DNA of 64,000 nucleotides from Phaeobacter sp. G2 (GTDB lineage Bacteria; Pseudomonadota; Alphaproteobacteria; Rhodobacterales; Rhodobacteraceae). The stretch spans positions 3,472,001 through 3,536,000 of the forward strand of contig CP104100.1 of assembly GCA_025163595.1 (NCBI GenBank), in the 5' to 3' direction. Of this stretch, positions 8,419 through 17,637 are shown in pieces. The position numbers were made by a program, and so were the translations under genes. The stretch's first letter is position 1; each line of letters opens with the position of its first letter. The notes under the pieces are model-generated. The model searched no databases and was not told the origin of the DNA. It saw nothing but the letters and a program-made list of their open reading frames with translations.

Positions 8419-9828
8419 TCAGCCCTTGTCAGCGAGGATTTTGCCGGGGTTGAGGATATCGTCCGGGTCAAGCGCTGCCTTGATCGCCGCCATATAGCGG
8501 GTGGCCGCCCCCAGCTCTTTTTGCAGATAGGGGCGTTTACCCTGACCAATGCCGTGTTCGCCGGTGCAGGTACCATCCAGCGAGATCGCCAGATCATTCA
8601 GCCAGCTGATAAATTCGTCAGCCTTTTGCCGCTCCTCTGCGTTTTCCATGTCCACCAAGACCAGGGAGTGGAAATTGCCATCGCCCACGTGGCCAACGAT
8701 TGGCGCAACCAGCCCCAGGTCTTCGGCCTTTTGCTGGGTGGCCCCTACACATTCGGCCAGTTTTGAAATTGGCACGCAGACATCGGTGGAAATCCCCTTG
8801 GCACCGGGGCGGATCTGCATGCAGGCCCAATACATGTCATGGCGCGCTTGCCACAGCTTGTTGCGCTCCTCTGCGGAAGAGGTGGCCTCAATGTCAAAGC
8901 CGCCAAACTCATCCGCAATGGCGGCAAAGGTCTCGCTCTGCTCCAAAACGCCAGCATCCGAGCCGTGGAACTCCAGCAGTAGCAGCGGTGTTTCCGGCAA
9001 GGACAGCTTGGAATAGCTGTTGGCGGCGGCAACGCTCATCTCGTCGAGCAGCTCCATCCGGGCGATGGGAATGCCGTATTGAATGGTCATCATCACCGCG
9101 CGGCAGGCGTCATCCACGGTGCGGAACGAACAGCGAGCCGAGCGGATCGCCTCGGGGATGCCCTGCAGACGCAGGGTGATTTCAGTGATCAGGCCCAGGG
9201 TGCCTTCGGAGCCGACCATCAGCCGGGTCAGATCATAACCCGCCGAGGATTTTTTGGCCCTTTGAGCAGTACGGATCACTTCGCCATCCGCCATCACCAC
9301 TTCCAGCGCCAGAACATTGTCCTTCATGGTGCCATAGCGCACCGCATTGGTGCCCGAGGCCCGGGTCGCGGCCATGCCACCAAGCGAGGCATTGGCACCG
9401 GGGTCAATCGGGAAGAACAGCCCCTGGTCGCGCAAAAACGTGTTCAGCTGTTCGCGGGTAACACCGGGCTGCACCACCACATCCAGGTCCTCAGCATGGA
9501 CCGCCAGAATTTGATCCATTCGCATCATGTCGACACAGATGCCGCCAGCGGGGGCGTTGACATGCCCCTCAAGCGAGGTGCCGGTGCCAAAGGGAATGAC
9601 CGGAACGCCATATTCGGCGCAGGTTTTGACAATGTCGGCAACCTCGGCGGTGGAGGTCGGAAAGATCACCGCATCAGGGGCCTGATTGGTGATCCAGGTG
9701 GTGGTATGGCCGTGCTGCTCGCGGATCGCCTGCCCGGTCTGCATCTGGTCACCAAATTGCTGTTTGAGCACGCCAATCGCAGCCTCAATCCCAGCTTCGT
9801 TGCGTGGCAATGCCGTCGCCTGCACCAT
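8419..9828 (-). CDS. FAD-linked oxidase, D-lactate dehydrogenase/glycolate oxidase GlcD type
   Basis: A 469-residue VAO-family flavoprotein that should oxidise a D-2-hydroxy acid (D-lactate, glycolate or similar) and feed electrons to cytochrome or quinone. The FAD_binding_4 domain fills the first half, with VIPFGTGTSLEGHVNAPAGG and the glycine-rich GANASLGGMAATRASG; the C-terminal FAD-oxidase_C domain ends with TGEHGIGQGKRPYLQ, a conserved signature. GAGGAG precedes ATG 9828. No glcE or glcF partner is adjacent, which favours a single-subunit D-lactate dehydrogenase-type enzyme over the three-part glycolate oxidase. Two palindromes lie 25-72 bp upstream and probably mediate control by a hydroxy-acid-responsive regulator. 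Confidence 0.88.
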   Translation of the reverse strand: MVQATALPRNEAGIEAAIGVLKQQFGDQMQTGQAIREQHGHTTTWITNQAPDAVIFPTSTAEVADIVKTCAEYGVPVIPFGTGTSLEGHVNAPAGGICVDMMRMDQILAVHAEDLDVVVQPGVTREQLNTFLRDQGLFFPIDPGANASLGGMAATRASGTNAVRYGTMKDNVLALEVVMADGEVIRTAQRAKKSSAGYDLTRLMVGSEGTLGLITEITLRLQGIPEAIRSARCSFRTVDDACRAVMMTIQYGIPIARMELLDEMSVAAANSYSKLSLPETPLLLLEFHGSDAGVLEQSETFAAIADEFGGFDIEATSSAEERNKLWQARHDMYWACMQIRPGAKGISTDVCVPISKLAECVGATQQKAEDLGLVAPIVGHVGDGNFHSLVLVDMENAEERQKADEFISWLNDLAISLDGTCTGEHGIGQGKRPYLQKELGAATRYMAAIKAALDPDDILNPGKILADKG

Positions 9829-9852
9829 GTCTCACTCCTCTTCCTTACCCCA

Positions 9853-9869
9853 ATAGCGCCGGGCGCTAT
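9853..9869. promoter_or_regulatory. perfect inverted repeat upstream of the FAD oxidase
   Basis: ATAGCGCC-G-GGCGCTAT, arms of eight bases around one central base, between the 20-base palindrome at 9881-9900 and the oxidase start at 9828. It could be a second operator or a 5' UTR hairpin close to the ribosome site. No T-tract follows, so a terminator is unlikely. Confidence 0.4.
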
Positions 9870-9880
9870 CTCTCTCGTTT

Positions 9881-9900
9881 CGTGTTGTCATGACAACACG
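9881..9900. promoter_or_regulatory. 20-base perfect palindrome, candidate GntR-type operator
   Basis: CGTGTTGTCATGACAACACG reads identically on both strands and sits 53 bp upstream of the oxidase ATG. The core TTGTCATGACAA has the TTGT...ACAA half-sites typical of FadR/LldR-subfamily GntR operators, regulators that commonly control lactate or glycolate oxidation. No such regulator gene is adjacent, so control would be in trans. Confidence 0.6.
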
Positions 9901-9917
9901 CGCCTCTTATTGCGCAG

Positions 9918-9950
9918 AAAAAGGGCGCAGGCAACCATTGCCTGCGCCCC
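9918..9950 (-). terminator. intrinsic terminator after gamma-glutamyltransferase gene
   Basis: Twelve-base-pair perfect stem (GGGCGCAGGCAA, 9923-9934, with 9938-9949) and three-base loop, followed on the minus strand by TTTTT (9918-9922). It separates the ggt transcript from the oxidase promoter. Confidence 0.88.
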
Positions 9951-10026
9951 AATCTGTCCCGCTGTCTCAGCGGCATCAGGCTGCCAGAGCCAAACTCCCG
10001 AGGTAGCCCCACAGAGGCCCCCAAGG

Positions 10027-11847
10027 TCACTCGCCCAGCGCGATGCCTTCGCGGCGCGGGTCGGCGCCCCCCTTTAGGGTCTTGCCGATTTCAATGGCAT
10101 GCAGGCCTGAGTTCAGATCGCGGATATTGACCTTATAGCCCATCTCGGTCAGGCGCGGCTCCAGGTCCACGGCAACGGTGTCGGCCTCCAGATCATAGGT
10201 GCCAAACCGGTTCACTGCATGTGGGAGGCTCAGCGCCTGCTGCACATCCATGCCCCAATCCGCCCAGGCGACAATGGCCGTTGCCACATAGCCAATGATG
10301 CGGCTGCCACCGGGCGATCCTATCGCCAGCACCGGTGCGCCCTCTTTCATCACAATTGTTGGCGCCATGGAGGAGCGTGGCCGTTTGCCCGGCTCCAGCC
10401 GATTGGCGATGGGAACGCCATCGCGGTGACTGCGAAAGGAGAAATCGGTCAGCTCATTGTTGAGCAGAAACCCATTGCTCATCAAGCGCGAGCCAAAGCC
10501 ATTTTCAATGGTCGTGGTCATCGATAGTACGTTGCCATATTGATCGACAATCACCAGATGTGAGGTCGACGGAAACTCGATCGAGGCATCATCCGCCCAA
10601 CGCGGTGCCAGCCCCGCATGATCAAACTCCGGCTTGCCCGGCGCCACCTCCGCGAGGGCCGCATCGCCCGCCAGCAGCTCGCCCCGACTGGCCAGATAAT
10701 CAGGATCCACCAGCCCCTTGGCTGGAACCGGCACATAGTCGCTATCGGCCATGTAACGGCCACGATCCGCAAAGGCGAGCCGCGAGGCATCGCCAATTAG
10801 TCGCCAGGATTGTGGGTCTTCAGCCCCCAGTGCTGCCAGATCATAGCCGCCCAACATGCCCAGGATTTGCCCCACGGTCAGCGCCCCCGACGAGGGCGGC
10901 CCCATGCCGCAGACCTCAAAGGCGCGGTAGCTGGCGCAGCTCGCGGGACGCTCCTTCACCTGATACAGCGCCAGATCCATTGCCGACAGGACACCGGGGT
11001 TGCCCTCGGCCTGCTGCACGGTGCGCACAATATCGGCTGCAATAGGTCCGGTATAAAACCCTTCGGCGCCCTCAGCCGCGAGGCGGCGCAGCACATCCGC
11101 ATAGGCGGTATTGGTCAGGATGTCCCCGGCTGCCAAAGGCGTGCCGCCAGGCAGGAAATAGTCGGCCGTGGCGGGGAAACGCCCCAGCCGGTCCGCGTCA
11201 CGCGCGATCGACCCTGCCATACGCGGCGAGACTTCAAATCCCTCTTCAGCCAAAGAAATACCCGCCGCAAACAGCGAGCCCCAGTTGGCGCGCCCCCATT
11301 TGCGATGCGCCGCCTCCAGCAAGGCCGGGGTGCCGGGGGTGCCCACAGATCGCCCGCCCACAACCGCGTCAAAAAACTTTAGCGGCTCGCCCGCCGCGTC
11401 CTGGAACAGTCGAGGCGTTGCCGCCAAAGGCGCTGTTTCGCGCCCGTCCAGCGTGGTGATCTCGCCGGACTTGGCGTCATACCAGACCAGAAAGGCACCG
11501 CCCCCCAGCCCCGAGGACTGCGGCTCGACCAGCCCCAGCACGGTCTGCACCGCTACCATCGCATCCGCAGCGGTGCCGCCCTGACGCAAAATGGCAGCGC
11601 CGGCTTCAACCGCATGGGGATTGGCGGCTGCGATCATCCAGGTCTGCGCCTCAACCGGTGCCCCCGCTGCCTTGCTGGCAAGCGAGGCGGCAACCGCGTC
11701 TGAAATCGCCGTGACTGAGCCAGAACTGGCTCCTTCAGGGGCAACCGCATCCGCCGCCTCCTGCGCGACAGCCCCGACGGAAGACAGGGTTAGGCCCGAC
11801 AACGATAGGCCCGACAAAGCTAGGCAGGTCAGTAGAACAGATTTCAT
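10027..11847 (-). CDS. ggt: gamma-glutamyltransferase, periplasmic
   Basis: A 606-residue Ntn-hydrolase that should hydrolyse or transfer the gamma-glutamyl group of glutathione and related compounds in the periplasm. A Sec signal peptide covers about residues 1-28. The precursor is cut autocatalytically before the nucleophilic threonine of TSHLVIVD (about residue 428), giving large and small subunits; ANPHAVEAGAAILRQGGTAADAM near the N-terminus and the GSPGGSRIIG oxyanion/substrate loop are strong family marks. Length is normal. The signal peptide contains a short tandem duplication (LSGLSLSGL). It starts at ATG 11847 with GAGGG upstream, 35 bp after the hydroxyacid dehydrogenase gene, and is likely co-transcribed with it; a strong terminator follows. 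Confidence 0.94.
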   Translation of the reverse strand: MKSVLLTCLALSGLSLSGLTLSSVGAVAQEAADAVAPEGASSGSVTAISDAVAASLASKAAGAPVEAQTWMIAAANPHAVEAGAAILRQGGTAADAMVAVQTVLGLVEPQSSGLGGGAFLVWYDAKSGEITTLDGRETAPLAATPRLFQDAAGEPLKFFDAVVGGRSVGTPGTPALLEAAHRKWGRANWGSLFAAGISLAEEGFEVSPRMAGSIARDADRLGRFPATADYFLPGGTPLAAGDILTNTAYADVLRRLAAEGAEGFYTGPIAADIVRTVQQAEGNPGVLSAMDLALYQVKERPASCASYRAFEVCGMGPPSSGALTVGQILGMLGGYDLAALGAEDPQSWRLIGDASRLAFADRGRYMADSDYVPVPAKGLVDPDYLASRGELLAGDAALAEVAPGKPEFDHAGLAPRWADDASIEFPSTSHLVIVDQYGNVLSMTTTIENGFGSRLMSNGFLLNNELTDFSFRSHRDGVPIANRLEPGKRPRSSMAPTIVMKEGAPVLAIGSPGGSRIIGYVATAIVAWADWGMDVQQALSLPHAVNRFGTYDLEADTVAVDLEPRLTEMGYKVNIRDLNSGLHAIEIGKTLKGGADPRREGIALGE

Positions 11848-11882
11848 GGAACGCCCTCACAACTGAAAGATACAGGTGCGCC

Positions 11883-12893
11883 TTACAACATGGCAGGCAC
11901 CACCTGGTCGGGGGGCCGGTGCCCATCCTCGAAGGTTTTGATATTCAATAGGACTTTTTCTCCCATCTCAATCCGGCCCTCCAGAGTTGCAGACCCCATA
12001 TGCGGCAGGAGTACCACATTTGGCAATTCACGCAACCTGGGATTGATACTGGTGCCCTTCTCGTAGACATCCAAACCGGCACCGGCAATCTCATTGCTGC
12101 GCAGCATCCGGGTCAGGGCGTGTTCGTCGATCACCTCCCCGCGTGAGGTATTCACCACCACCGCCGAGGGTTTCATCAGTTTCAGCCGCCGGGCGTTCAG
12201 CAGGTGGAAGGTCGAAGGCGTCGAAGGACAATTGACCGAGATCACATCCATGCGCGCCACCATCTGGTCGAGGCTTTCCCAATAGGTGGCTTCAAGATCG
12301 GACTCGATTTCGGGGCGCAGGCGACGACGGTTGTGATAATGGATCTGCATGCCAAAGGCGCGGGCGCGACGCGCCACGGCCTGACCAATCTGACCCATCC
12401 CCAGAATGCCCAGACGCCGCCCCGCCAGACGCCCGCCAAGCATCGCAGTTGGCGCCCAGCCCTGCCAGTCGCCCTTTTGCATCACAGCCAGCCCTTCCGG
12501 GATACGGCGCACAACAGCCATGATCAAAGCCATTGCCATATCGGCAGTGTCATCGGTCAGGACACCCGGTGTATTGGACACCAGAATGCCGCGCTGGCGG
12601 GCGGTGGCCACATCAATGTGATCCACCCCGGCACCGTAGTTTGCAATCAGTTTCAGTTTATCACCGGCCTGCCCCAACAGGGCGGCATCAATGGTATCCG
12701 TAACCGTTGGCACCAGCACATCCGCCGCTTTCATCGCGGCGGCCAGCTCCTGACGGCTCATCGGTGTATCATCGCCGCGCAACTGAACATCAAACAGCTC
12801 GCTCAGCCGAGTTTCCACCGGCTCTGGCAACCGTCGCGTTACGACAACACTCAGACGTTCTCTTGCCACTTTTGCTCTCCCCTGGCTTTTCAT
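11883..12893 (-). CDS. D-2-hydroxyacid dehydrogenase (glyoxylate/hydroxypyruvate reductase type)
   Basis: A 336-residue NAD(P)-dependent cytosolic oxidoreductase. The Rossmann motif is LGILGMGQIGQAVARRA; catalytic residues are visible as Arg in VVNTSRGEVID, Glu in AGLDVYEKG and His in LLPHMGSAT. The ANYGAGVDHIDVATARQRGI stretch is the usual substrate-side loop. Such enzymes interconvert glyoxylate/glycolate or hydroxypyruvate/glycerate; the exact substrate is not decidable here. I prefer ATG 12893 (AAGGCAG upstream) over 12938, which would add 15 unconserved residues. It sits 35 bp before ggt on the same strand. The FAD oxidase of D-hydroxy acids is encoded just beyond, so a shared glyoxylate/lactate theme is possible. 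Confidence 0.9.
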   Translation of the reverse strand: MKSQGRAKVARERLSVVVTRRLPEPVETRLSELFDVQLRGDDTPMSRQELAAAMKAADVLVPTVTDTIDAALLGQAGDKLKLIANYGAGVDHIDVATARQRGILVSNTPGVLTDDTADMAMALIMAVVRRIPEGLAVMQKGDWQGWAPTAMLGGRLAGRRLGILGMGQIGQAVARRARAFGMQIHYHNRRRLRPEIESDLEATYWESLDQMVARMDVISVNCPSTPSTFHLLNARRLKLMKPSAVVVNTSRGEVIDEHALTRMLRSNEIAGAGLDVYEKGTSINPRLRELPNVVLLPHMGSATLEGRIEMGEKVLLNIKTFEDGHRPPDQVVPAML

Positions 12894-13025
12894 TTCATCT
12901 GCCTTGATGGCATGGTGGCGCAGGACGGAACCGGGCACAAGAACCGATCCGCCAGAACCGGAACAAGTGACGCAGCTTTTTGCCTTTTTCAGGCGGGAAA
13001 ACCTGCAAGATTTCGGACCAACGAT

Positions 13026-13583
13026 ATGGCAGGCTTAACCACGAGCAGAAGTGAGCAGGCAGTGATTAAAACATTTTTGCATCGGCGCAGCCTATTGGCG
13101 GCGCTCTGTGTGGCGTTGGGCTGTGGCCCACTGGCTTCCATGGCTGCGGCCTCTGAACGCGGCCCAGTGACCAACCTGCCGCTGCCGCGCTATGTCTCGA
13201 TGAAGGCCTCCGAGGGCAATGTGCGCCGCGGCCCCTCCCTGACCCACCGCATTGACTGGGTGTTCAAACGCCGCGGCATGCCGCTGGAGATCACCGCCGA
13301 GTTTGGCCATTGGCGCCGCGTGCGCGATCAGGATGGCGCCGGAGGCTGGGTCCATTACGCCCTACTGTCCGGAGCCCGAACGGTGCTGATCCAGGAAGAC
13401 ATGCTGACCCTGCACGCCAAGGCCAATGAACAGGCACCGGTCACTGCAGCACTGGAATACGGGGTTGTGGCACGGCTGGGCAAATGCGCGCCGGCCTGGT
13501 GCGAAGTCTCGGTTGGCGGTTTCGACGGCTGGGCCCCCAAAAGCAAGCTGTGGGGCGTGATGCCGGAAGAAATCCGCGACTAG
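13026..13583 (+). CDS. exported SH3-domain protein
   Basis: A 185-residue protein with an N-terminal export signal (basic FLHRRS, then hydrophobic LLAALCVALGCGPLASM, cleavage near AAA-SE). The mature part contains two bacterial-SH3-like units: the first with MKASEGNVRRGPSLTHRIDW and GWVHYALLSG, the second with KANEQAPVTAALEYG and GWAPKSKLWGV. This is the SH3_4 (formerly DUF1058) layout, thought to act at the cell envelope, perhaps in peptidoglycan contact. I start it at ATG 13026; the open frame extends much further upstream but that part lies antisense to the hydroxyacid dehydrogenase. It is divergent from that gene and convergent with the YhaN-like gene. Confidence 0.85.
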   Translation: MAGLTTSRSEQAVIKTFLHRRSLLAALCVALGCGPLASMAAASERGPVTNLPLPRYVSMKASEGNVRRGPSLTHRIDWVFKRRGMPLEITAEFGHWRRVRDQDGAGGWVHYALLSGARTVLIQEDMLTLHAKANEQAPVTAALEYGVVARLGKCAPAWCEVSVGGFDGWAPKSKLWGVMPEEIRD

Positions 13584-13681
13584 TTCTGCCGCCAGCCCCC
13601 CCCCACCTGCCTTAGCTTCGCCGTCCAGCCTGCCTTCGCCGCGCCCCACCGATCCACCCCATTGGCCACCCAACTGGCGGC

Positions 13682-16312
13682 TTAGGCGGGGTCGGACACC
13701 GGGCGAATGCTCAGCTGGGTGCCACCCAGAGCCCGAAAGCTTTTTTGACGACAGGTAAAGACCAGAATCTGCATCTCATCCGCCTGCAGGGTCAGCGCGT
13801 CAAAGATCTTCTCGATGCGGGCATCATCTGTGTAGACAATTGCATCGTCCAGAATGATCGGAGCCGGTTGGCCTTTGCGCGCCAAAAGCCGGGCAAAGGC
13901 CAAGCGCACCAAAAGGGCAATCTGTTCCTGGGTGCCGCCGGACAGGCTGTCAAAGTCCTCTTCCTGGCCGGCCCGCATCAGCTGATCCGGCAGGACCTGC
14001 CCGGCATCCAGCCCCAGACGCGCCTCGGGCCAGAGCAGCCGCAACAGCGGTTGCAGCTCTTGCAGCACCGGTCCGATATAGGCCTCTTGCGCGGCGCTGC
14101 GTGCCTGTTCCAGCGCCTGATCAAGCCGCCGCAGCACGGCGACCTCAAACTCCACCGCCGCCAGCCGGTTTTGCGCCGCACTGAGCTGATCGCGCACCTC
14201 GGCCAATTCCTCCTCAACGGCCATGCCTGCCGTTGTGGCAATGCGACTGTCCAGGACCGCAAGATCGCGCAGATGCGCCTGGATAGCCTCGCGGGTCGCG
14301 GCCTGTTCGGATTTTGCCCGCGCGGCGCGTGCGCGCGCCGGGGCCAGGTCTGGCGCATCCTGCTGCAAGGCCTGATACTGGGCCTGTTGTGCCGCCAGAT
14401 CCTGCTGCAGTTCCGCCTGACGCTGCCGCAACTCCGCCAGCCGCTCCGCAGTGTCGCTTTGTCCCGCCAACGCGGCATCGGCGCGTTCCAGCCGTTGCTG
14501 CGCCGCCTGATGGCTAACGCGGGCGCCTTCCAGATCCAACCGGTGACGGGCTTCGCTTTGGCGCGCCTGGTCAAGCGCGACAGCCGACGCGTCCATTTCT
14601 GCACGCTGCACAACAAGCCTGGCTTCCAGCTGGTCCAGATCCTCTTCCTCAGGCTCATTTGCAGGCGCGCCCGCCTCAGCTGGGGGCGTCTCCACCGGCA
14701 AAGCATCAAGGCGCTGCATCAGCGCCATCACCCCTTCGGGTGCCAGAACCAGTAGCTGGCCTTCAGCCTCTTCCAGTCGGATGCGGGCTTCTTGACGGGT
14801 CTGATGGGCCGCGCGGGCCTGGGTGATGCTGTCGCACTGCACCACCTCCAAGGCCGCTGCAAGCGCCCGCTGCGCCTGATCCAGTTGATCCCGCCCAGCG
14901 CCATCACCCGGGTGCAGCTCAATACGACCCAGACCGGGCGCCACCAGGCTGCCCCCCTCTGGCAGGGGTATGCGGCTACCGCCAGCCAGCGGCGCACCAT
15001 CCAGCGTCAAGCGCCCCTCCTGCCCCGGCTCATAGGTGACGGTAAGGGCAAAGGCCCCCAGCTGCTGCGCCTGCGCCGCCAGGGCCAGGGTGTCGCGGGC
15101 GGTCTCGATCCGCTCCATCGCAGCCTTGTCGGGACCATGCTCCATCTGCGCCTTCAGCGCTGCGACCTGCTGCATGACACTGCGGACCTGCTTCAGCGTC
15201 TTTTGCAAGGCGCGGCGCTGGTCTGCGGCCTGCTCCAGACGCGCGGCCCGTTGCATCTGCGCCAACCGCGCCTCCAGCGCCTGTGTTTTCGCCTTGGCTG
15301 TTGCCAAAACCTGCTCCGCCTGCGCTGCCTCGGCATGGGCCGGATCCAGAACTTCGCAAATCTGTTTCAGGGTTTCCGCCGCCGCGCTCAGGGCTTGCTC
15401 TGCCTCGGCACGGTCTTTGCGGCGCGCCAGAAACCCGGCCAAGGCGCTGTTGTGATTGTCCAGCACCAAGGTGGCGGTGCGCAGCGCCTGCTCCGCGACG
15501 GTCAGTTTTTCCTGATATTGCTCAGCGGCTTGCAGCTCTTGCTGGGATTGGCGCAGACGCGCCTCCAACGATTGTTGTGTTTCGGGGTCTTGCAGATCCG
15601 TCAGCGCGCGGCGCAGATCCTGACGTTGGTCAAGCTGATCGCGCAGTTCCCGCACCTTGTCGGCGAGCTCTTCTTCGCGCGCTGCTAAGGTCGCCACCTC
15701 ATGCATCGCCTGGTCCAGCGCGCCGCCCTTTTTGGCCCCACGCGAGGTCACCAGACGATCCAGGGACTGGCGCACATCGCGCCGGATCGCATCCATGCGC
15801 TGACCGCCAGTGATACTGTCCACCTCCCCCGCGACCGACGACATCAAATCCTGCCGCGCCGCCAGGGTTTCCTTTGCGTCGGCAAAATTGGTCAGCCCCT
15901 GACGCACCCAAAGCAACCCGGAGGGACCGCCCTCTTTGGGGGATTTGATCAGGCTTTGCAGCCAGGCCTCTGCCGCATCCGATTGGAGATACAGGTGATC
16001 ACCCTGCCAGATCCGCAGATCGCCCTTGCCCGAGGCCTTTTGAAACTGCTTGGCCAGGCGATAACAGCTGCCGTCCCGTTCAATCTCCACCTCGACCCGA
16101 GGTTCGCCCCCAGCGCGCGGCGCCAAGGCACGAATGTCCTTGTCCCAGGATTTGGCATCTTTGAAAAAGACCGCATGCAGCGCGTCAAAGATGGTCGATT
16201 TCCCCTGTTCATTGGGGGCGGCCAACACATTAAGCCCCGTCCCAATGCCGGTGATTTCAACCGGGTCGGTAAAGCGGCGAACATTTTCCAAACGAATAGC
16301 GCGGATCTTCAT
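13682..16312 (-). CDS. SbcC/Rad50-like AAA ATPase, YhaN type
   Basis: An 876-residue ABC-class ATPase with head domains at both ends and a long coiled coil between. Walker A is NEQGKST (about residues 34-40), beginning an AAA_23-type head; the C-terminal head has the signature LSGGTQEQIALL and Walker B PIILDDAIVYTDD. The middle (about 170-750) is rich in alanine, glutamine and glutamate, as in coiled coils. I see no Cys-x-x-Cys, so the zinc hook of true Rad50/SbcC is absent, matching the shorter YhaN group. Its ATG overlaps the stop of the metallophosphoesterase gene by four bases. Together they should form a DNA-end processing nuclease. The role in this organism is inferred from family. Confidence 0.87.
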   Translation of the reverse strand: MKIRAIRLENVRRFTDPVEITGIGTGLNVLAAPNEQGKSTIFDALHAVFFKDAKSWDKDIRALAPRAGGEPRVEVEIERDGSCYRLAKQFQKASGKGDLRIWQGDHLYLQSDAAEAWLQSLIKSPKEGGPSGLLWVRQGLTNFADAKETLAARQDLMSSVAGEVDSITGGQRMDAIRRDVRQSLDRLVTSRGAKKGGALDQAMHEVATLAAREEELADKVRELRDQLDQRQDLRRALTDLQDPETQQSLEARLRQSQQELQAAEQYQEKLTVAEQALRTATLVLDNHNSALAGFLARRKDRAEAEQALSAAAETLKQICEVLDPAHAEAAQAEQVLATAKAKTQALEARLAQMQRAARLEQAADQRRALQKTLKQVRSVMQQVAALKAQMEHGPDKAAMERIETARDTLALAAQAQQLGAFALTVTYEPGQEGRLTLDGAPLAGGSRIPLPEGGSLVAPGLGRIELHPGDGAGRDQLDQAQRALAAALEVVQCDSITQARAAHQTRQEARIRLEEAEGQLLVLAPEGVMALMQRLDALPVETPPAEAGAPANEPEEEDLDQLEARLVVQRAEMDASAVALDQARQSEARHRLDLEGARVSHQAAQQRLERADAALAGQSDTAERLAELRQRQAELQQDLAAQQAQYQALQQDAPDLAPARARAARAKSEQAATREAIQAHLRDLAVLDSRIATTAGMAVEEELAEVRDQLSAAQNRLAAVEFEVAVLRRLDQALEQARSAAQEAYIGPVLQELQPLLRLLWPEARLGLDAGQVLPDQLMRAGQEEDFDSLSGGTQEQIALLVRLAFARLLARKGQPAPIILDDAIVYTDDARIEKIFDALTLQADEMQILVFTCRQKSFRALGGTQLSIRPVSDPA

Positions 16313-17460
16313 GCGTTGCGCTCCCCGGTCGCGTCACCGTCCTGGGCATAGGCAAACAAACGGTTCAAAGCCGCCGAAGCGATGTCACGCGCGCTCTGGG
16401 ACTCGCTTGTGTCCTCGGCCGAGCGCATCAGATCTTCGGCAGCCGCCCGCAACGCCCCATTGGTGGCAATCAGATCCAGATCAGACAGCTGGTATTCGCT
16501 GCGCAGCCCTGATGTTTCCAGGGTGAAATGACAGAACTCAGGGGCGACCTGTGCCACCGCCTGCTCCAGGGCCAGGCGCTGCGGTGCAGTGACCCAGCCC
16601 TCGGCCTTGAGCCGCAACAGATGTAGGCGCCACTGGGCCCGGTTGGCAGGCAACAGCGCCTGCAGTTCTGCCGCAACATCGCTCGCCGGGGTGAGGGGCA
16701 AAGCCTGTTCCTGCCAGTGATAAGCGCCGACCTCCAGGGCAGTGATATCCGGCGGTTGGCCTGCCGCGGTCAGCTCGACCAACAGGCACTGGCCCCGCCC
16801 GGCGTGTTTGAACCGGTCGGCCTCTGGCGTGCCGCTGTAACGGCTGCGATCATTCAGGGTAAAGGCACCGTGCCAGTCGCCCAGCGCCAGATAATCCAAT
16901 CTGGCAGAGCTGGCACGATTGGGCGAAATCACCTCACCGCCGGCCTCATCACTGCCAAAGTTCAGCACCCCGCCATGGGCCAGACCAATGCGCAAATCCC
17001 CCGCCGGGGTGTCGCAGCCATCCATCCAGGCGGTCAGGTCCTGCCCGGCAAAGCGATGACGACAGGGCGCGGGTAACAGATGCACCCCAGGCGCCATTTT
17101 CACCGGCTCAGGCTGCATCAAAAGATGTGTGTTTGCCGCAGCATGCTGCGCCATCCCGGCCCACAGCGTTTCCGCAGCCGCGCTGTCGTGGTTGCCTGGA
17201 ATGATCCACCAGTGCAGATCCGGCGCCGCCCCCATTGCCGCCAGGGCCTGGCGCTGCACTCGTTCTGAGGGCGTTTCGGTGTCAAACATATCCCCCGCGA
17301 TCAGGACATGCTGTACCCCCTGTTCCTGCGCCAGAGCGGCGAGAGTGGCGAGTGTCTGCTGACGCGCCTGCTGCAAATCCGCCCGCACCTCTTCCGGCAT
17401 TTGGCCAAACCGTTTGCCCAGATGCAGGTCTGAGGTGTGTAGAAAGCGAAAGGCGGGCAT
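16309..17460 (-). CDS. SbcD/Mre11-like DNA repair exonuclease, YhaO type
   Basis: A 383-residue metallophosphoesterase. All five metal-binding blocks are present in order: HTSDLHLGKRF (about residue 8), IAGDMFD (about 54), PGNHDS (about 89), LAHGGVL (about 160) and ALGDWHG (about 190). In Mre11/SbcD relatives this active site holds two Mn ions and cuts DNA ends, with activity gated by the SbcC-like ATPase encoded immediately downstream with a four-base overlap. A GGAG site precedes ATG 17460. The last third is less conserved and probably contacts the ATPase coiled-coil base. The pair forms a two-gene operon. Confidence 0.88.
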   Translation of the reverse strand: MPAFRFLHTSDLHLGKRFGQMPEEVRADLQQARQQTLATLAALAQEQGVQHVLIAGDMFDTETPSERVQRQALAAMGAAPDLHWWIIPGNHDSAAAETLWAGMAQHAAANTHLLMQPEPVKMAPGVHLLPAPCRHRFAGQDLTAWMDGCDTPAGDLRIGLAHGGVLNFGSDEAGGEVISPNRASSARLDYLALGDWHGAFTLNDRSRYSGTPEADRFKHAGRGQCLLVELTAAGQPPDITALEVGAYHWQEQALPLTPASDVAAELQALLPANRAQWRLHLLRLKAEGWVTAPQRLALEQAVAQVAPEFCHFTLETSGLRSEYQLSDLDLIATNGALRAAAEDLMRSAEDTSESQSARDIASAALNRLFAYAQDGDATGERNA

Positions 17461-17637
17461 TCGGGCTCCGGGTCAGGGGATCAGGCGGTCTATACTTGGA
17501 TGGTCAGTCATTTGGCCCCGCCATGAGTGGCAGAGCAACAGCAAAGGGTCAACGCGACGGCTGGGAATGATCCGAGAAAGGTCACAAAAATATGGGAAAA
17601 TTCAGGCGATTGACACGCGGCGGCCTCTGCGGCAAAA

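Noticed and set aside
12204..13025. Upstream extension of the SH3-protein frame
   Set aside because: It is antisense to the hydroxyacid dehydrogenase; the signal peptide begins at the ATG 13026 region.
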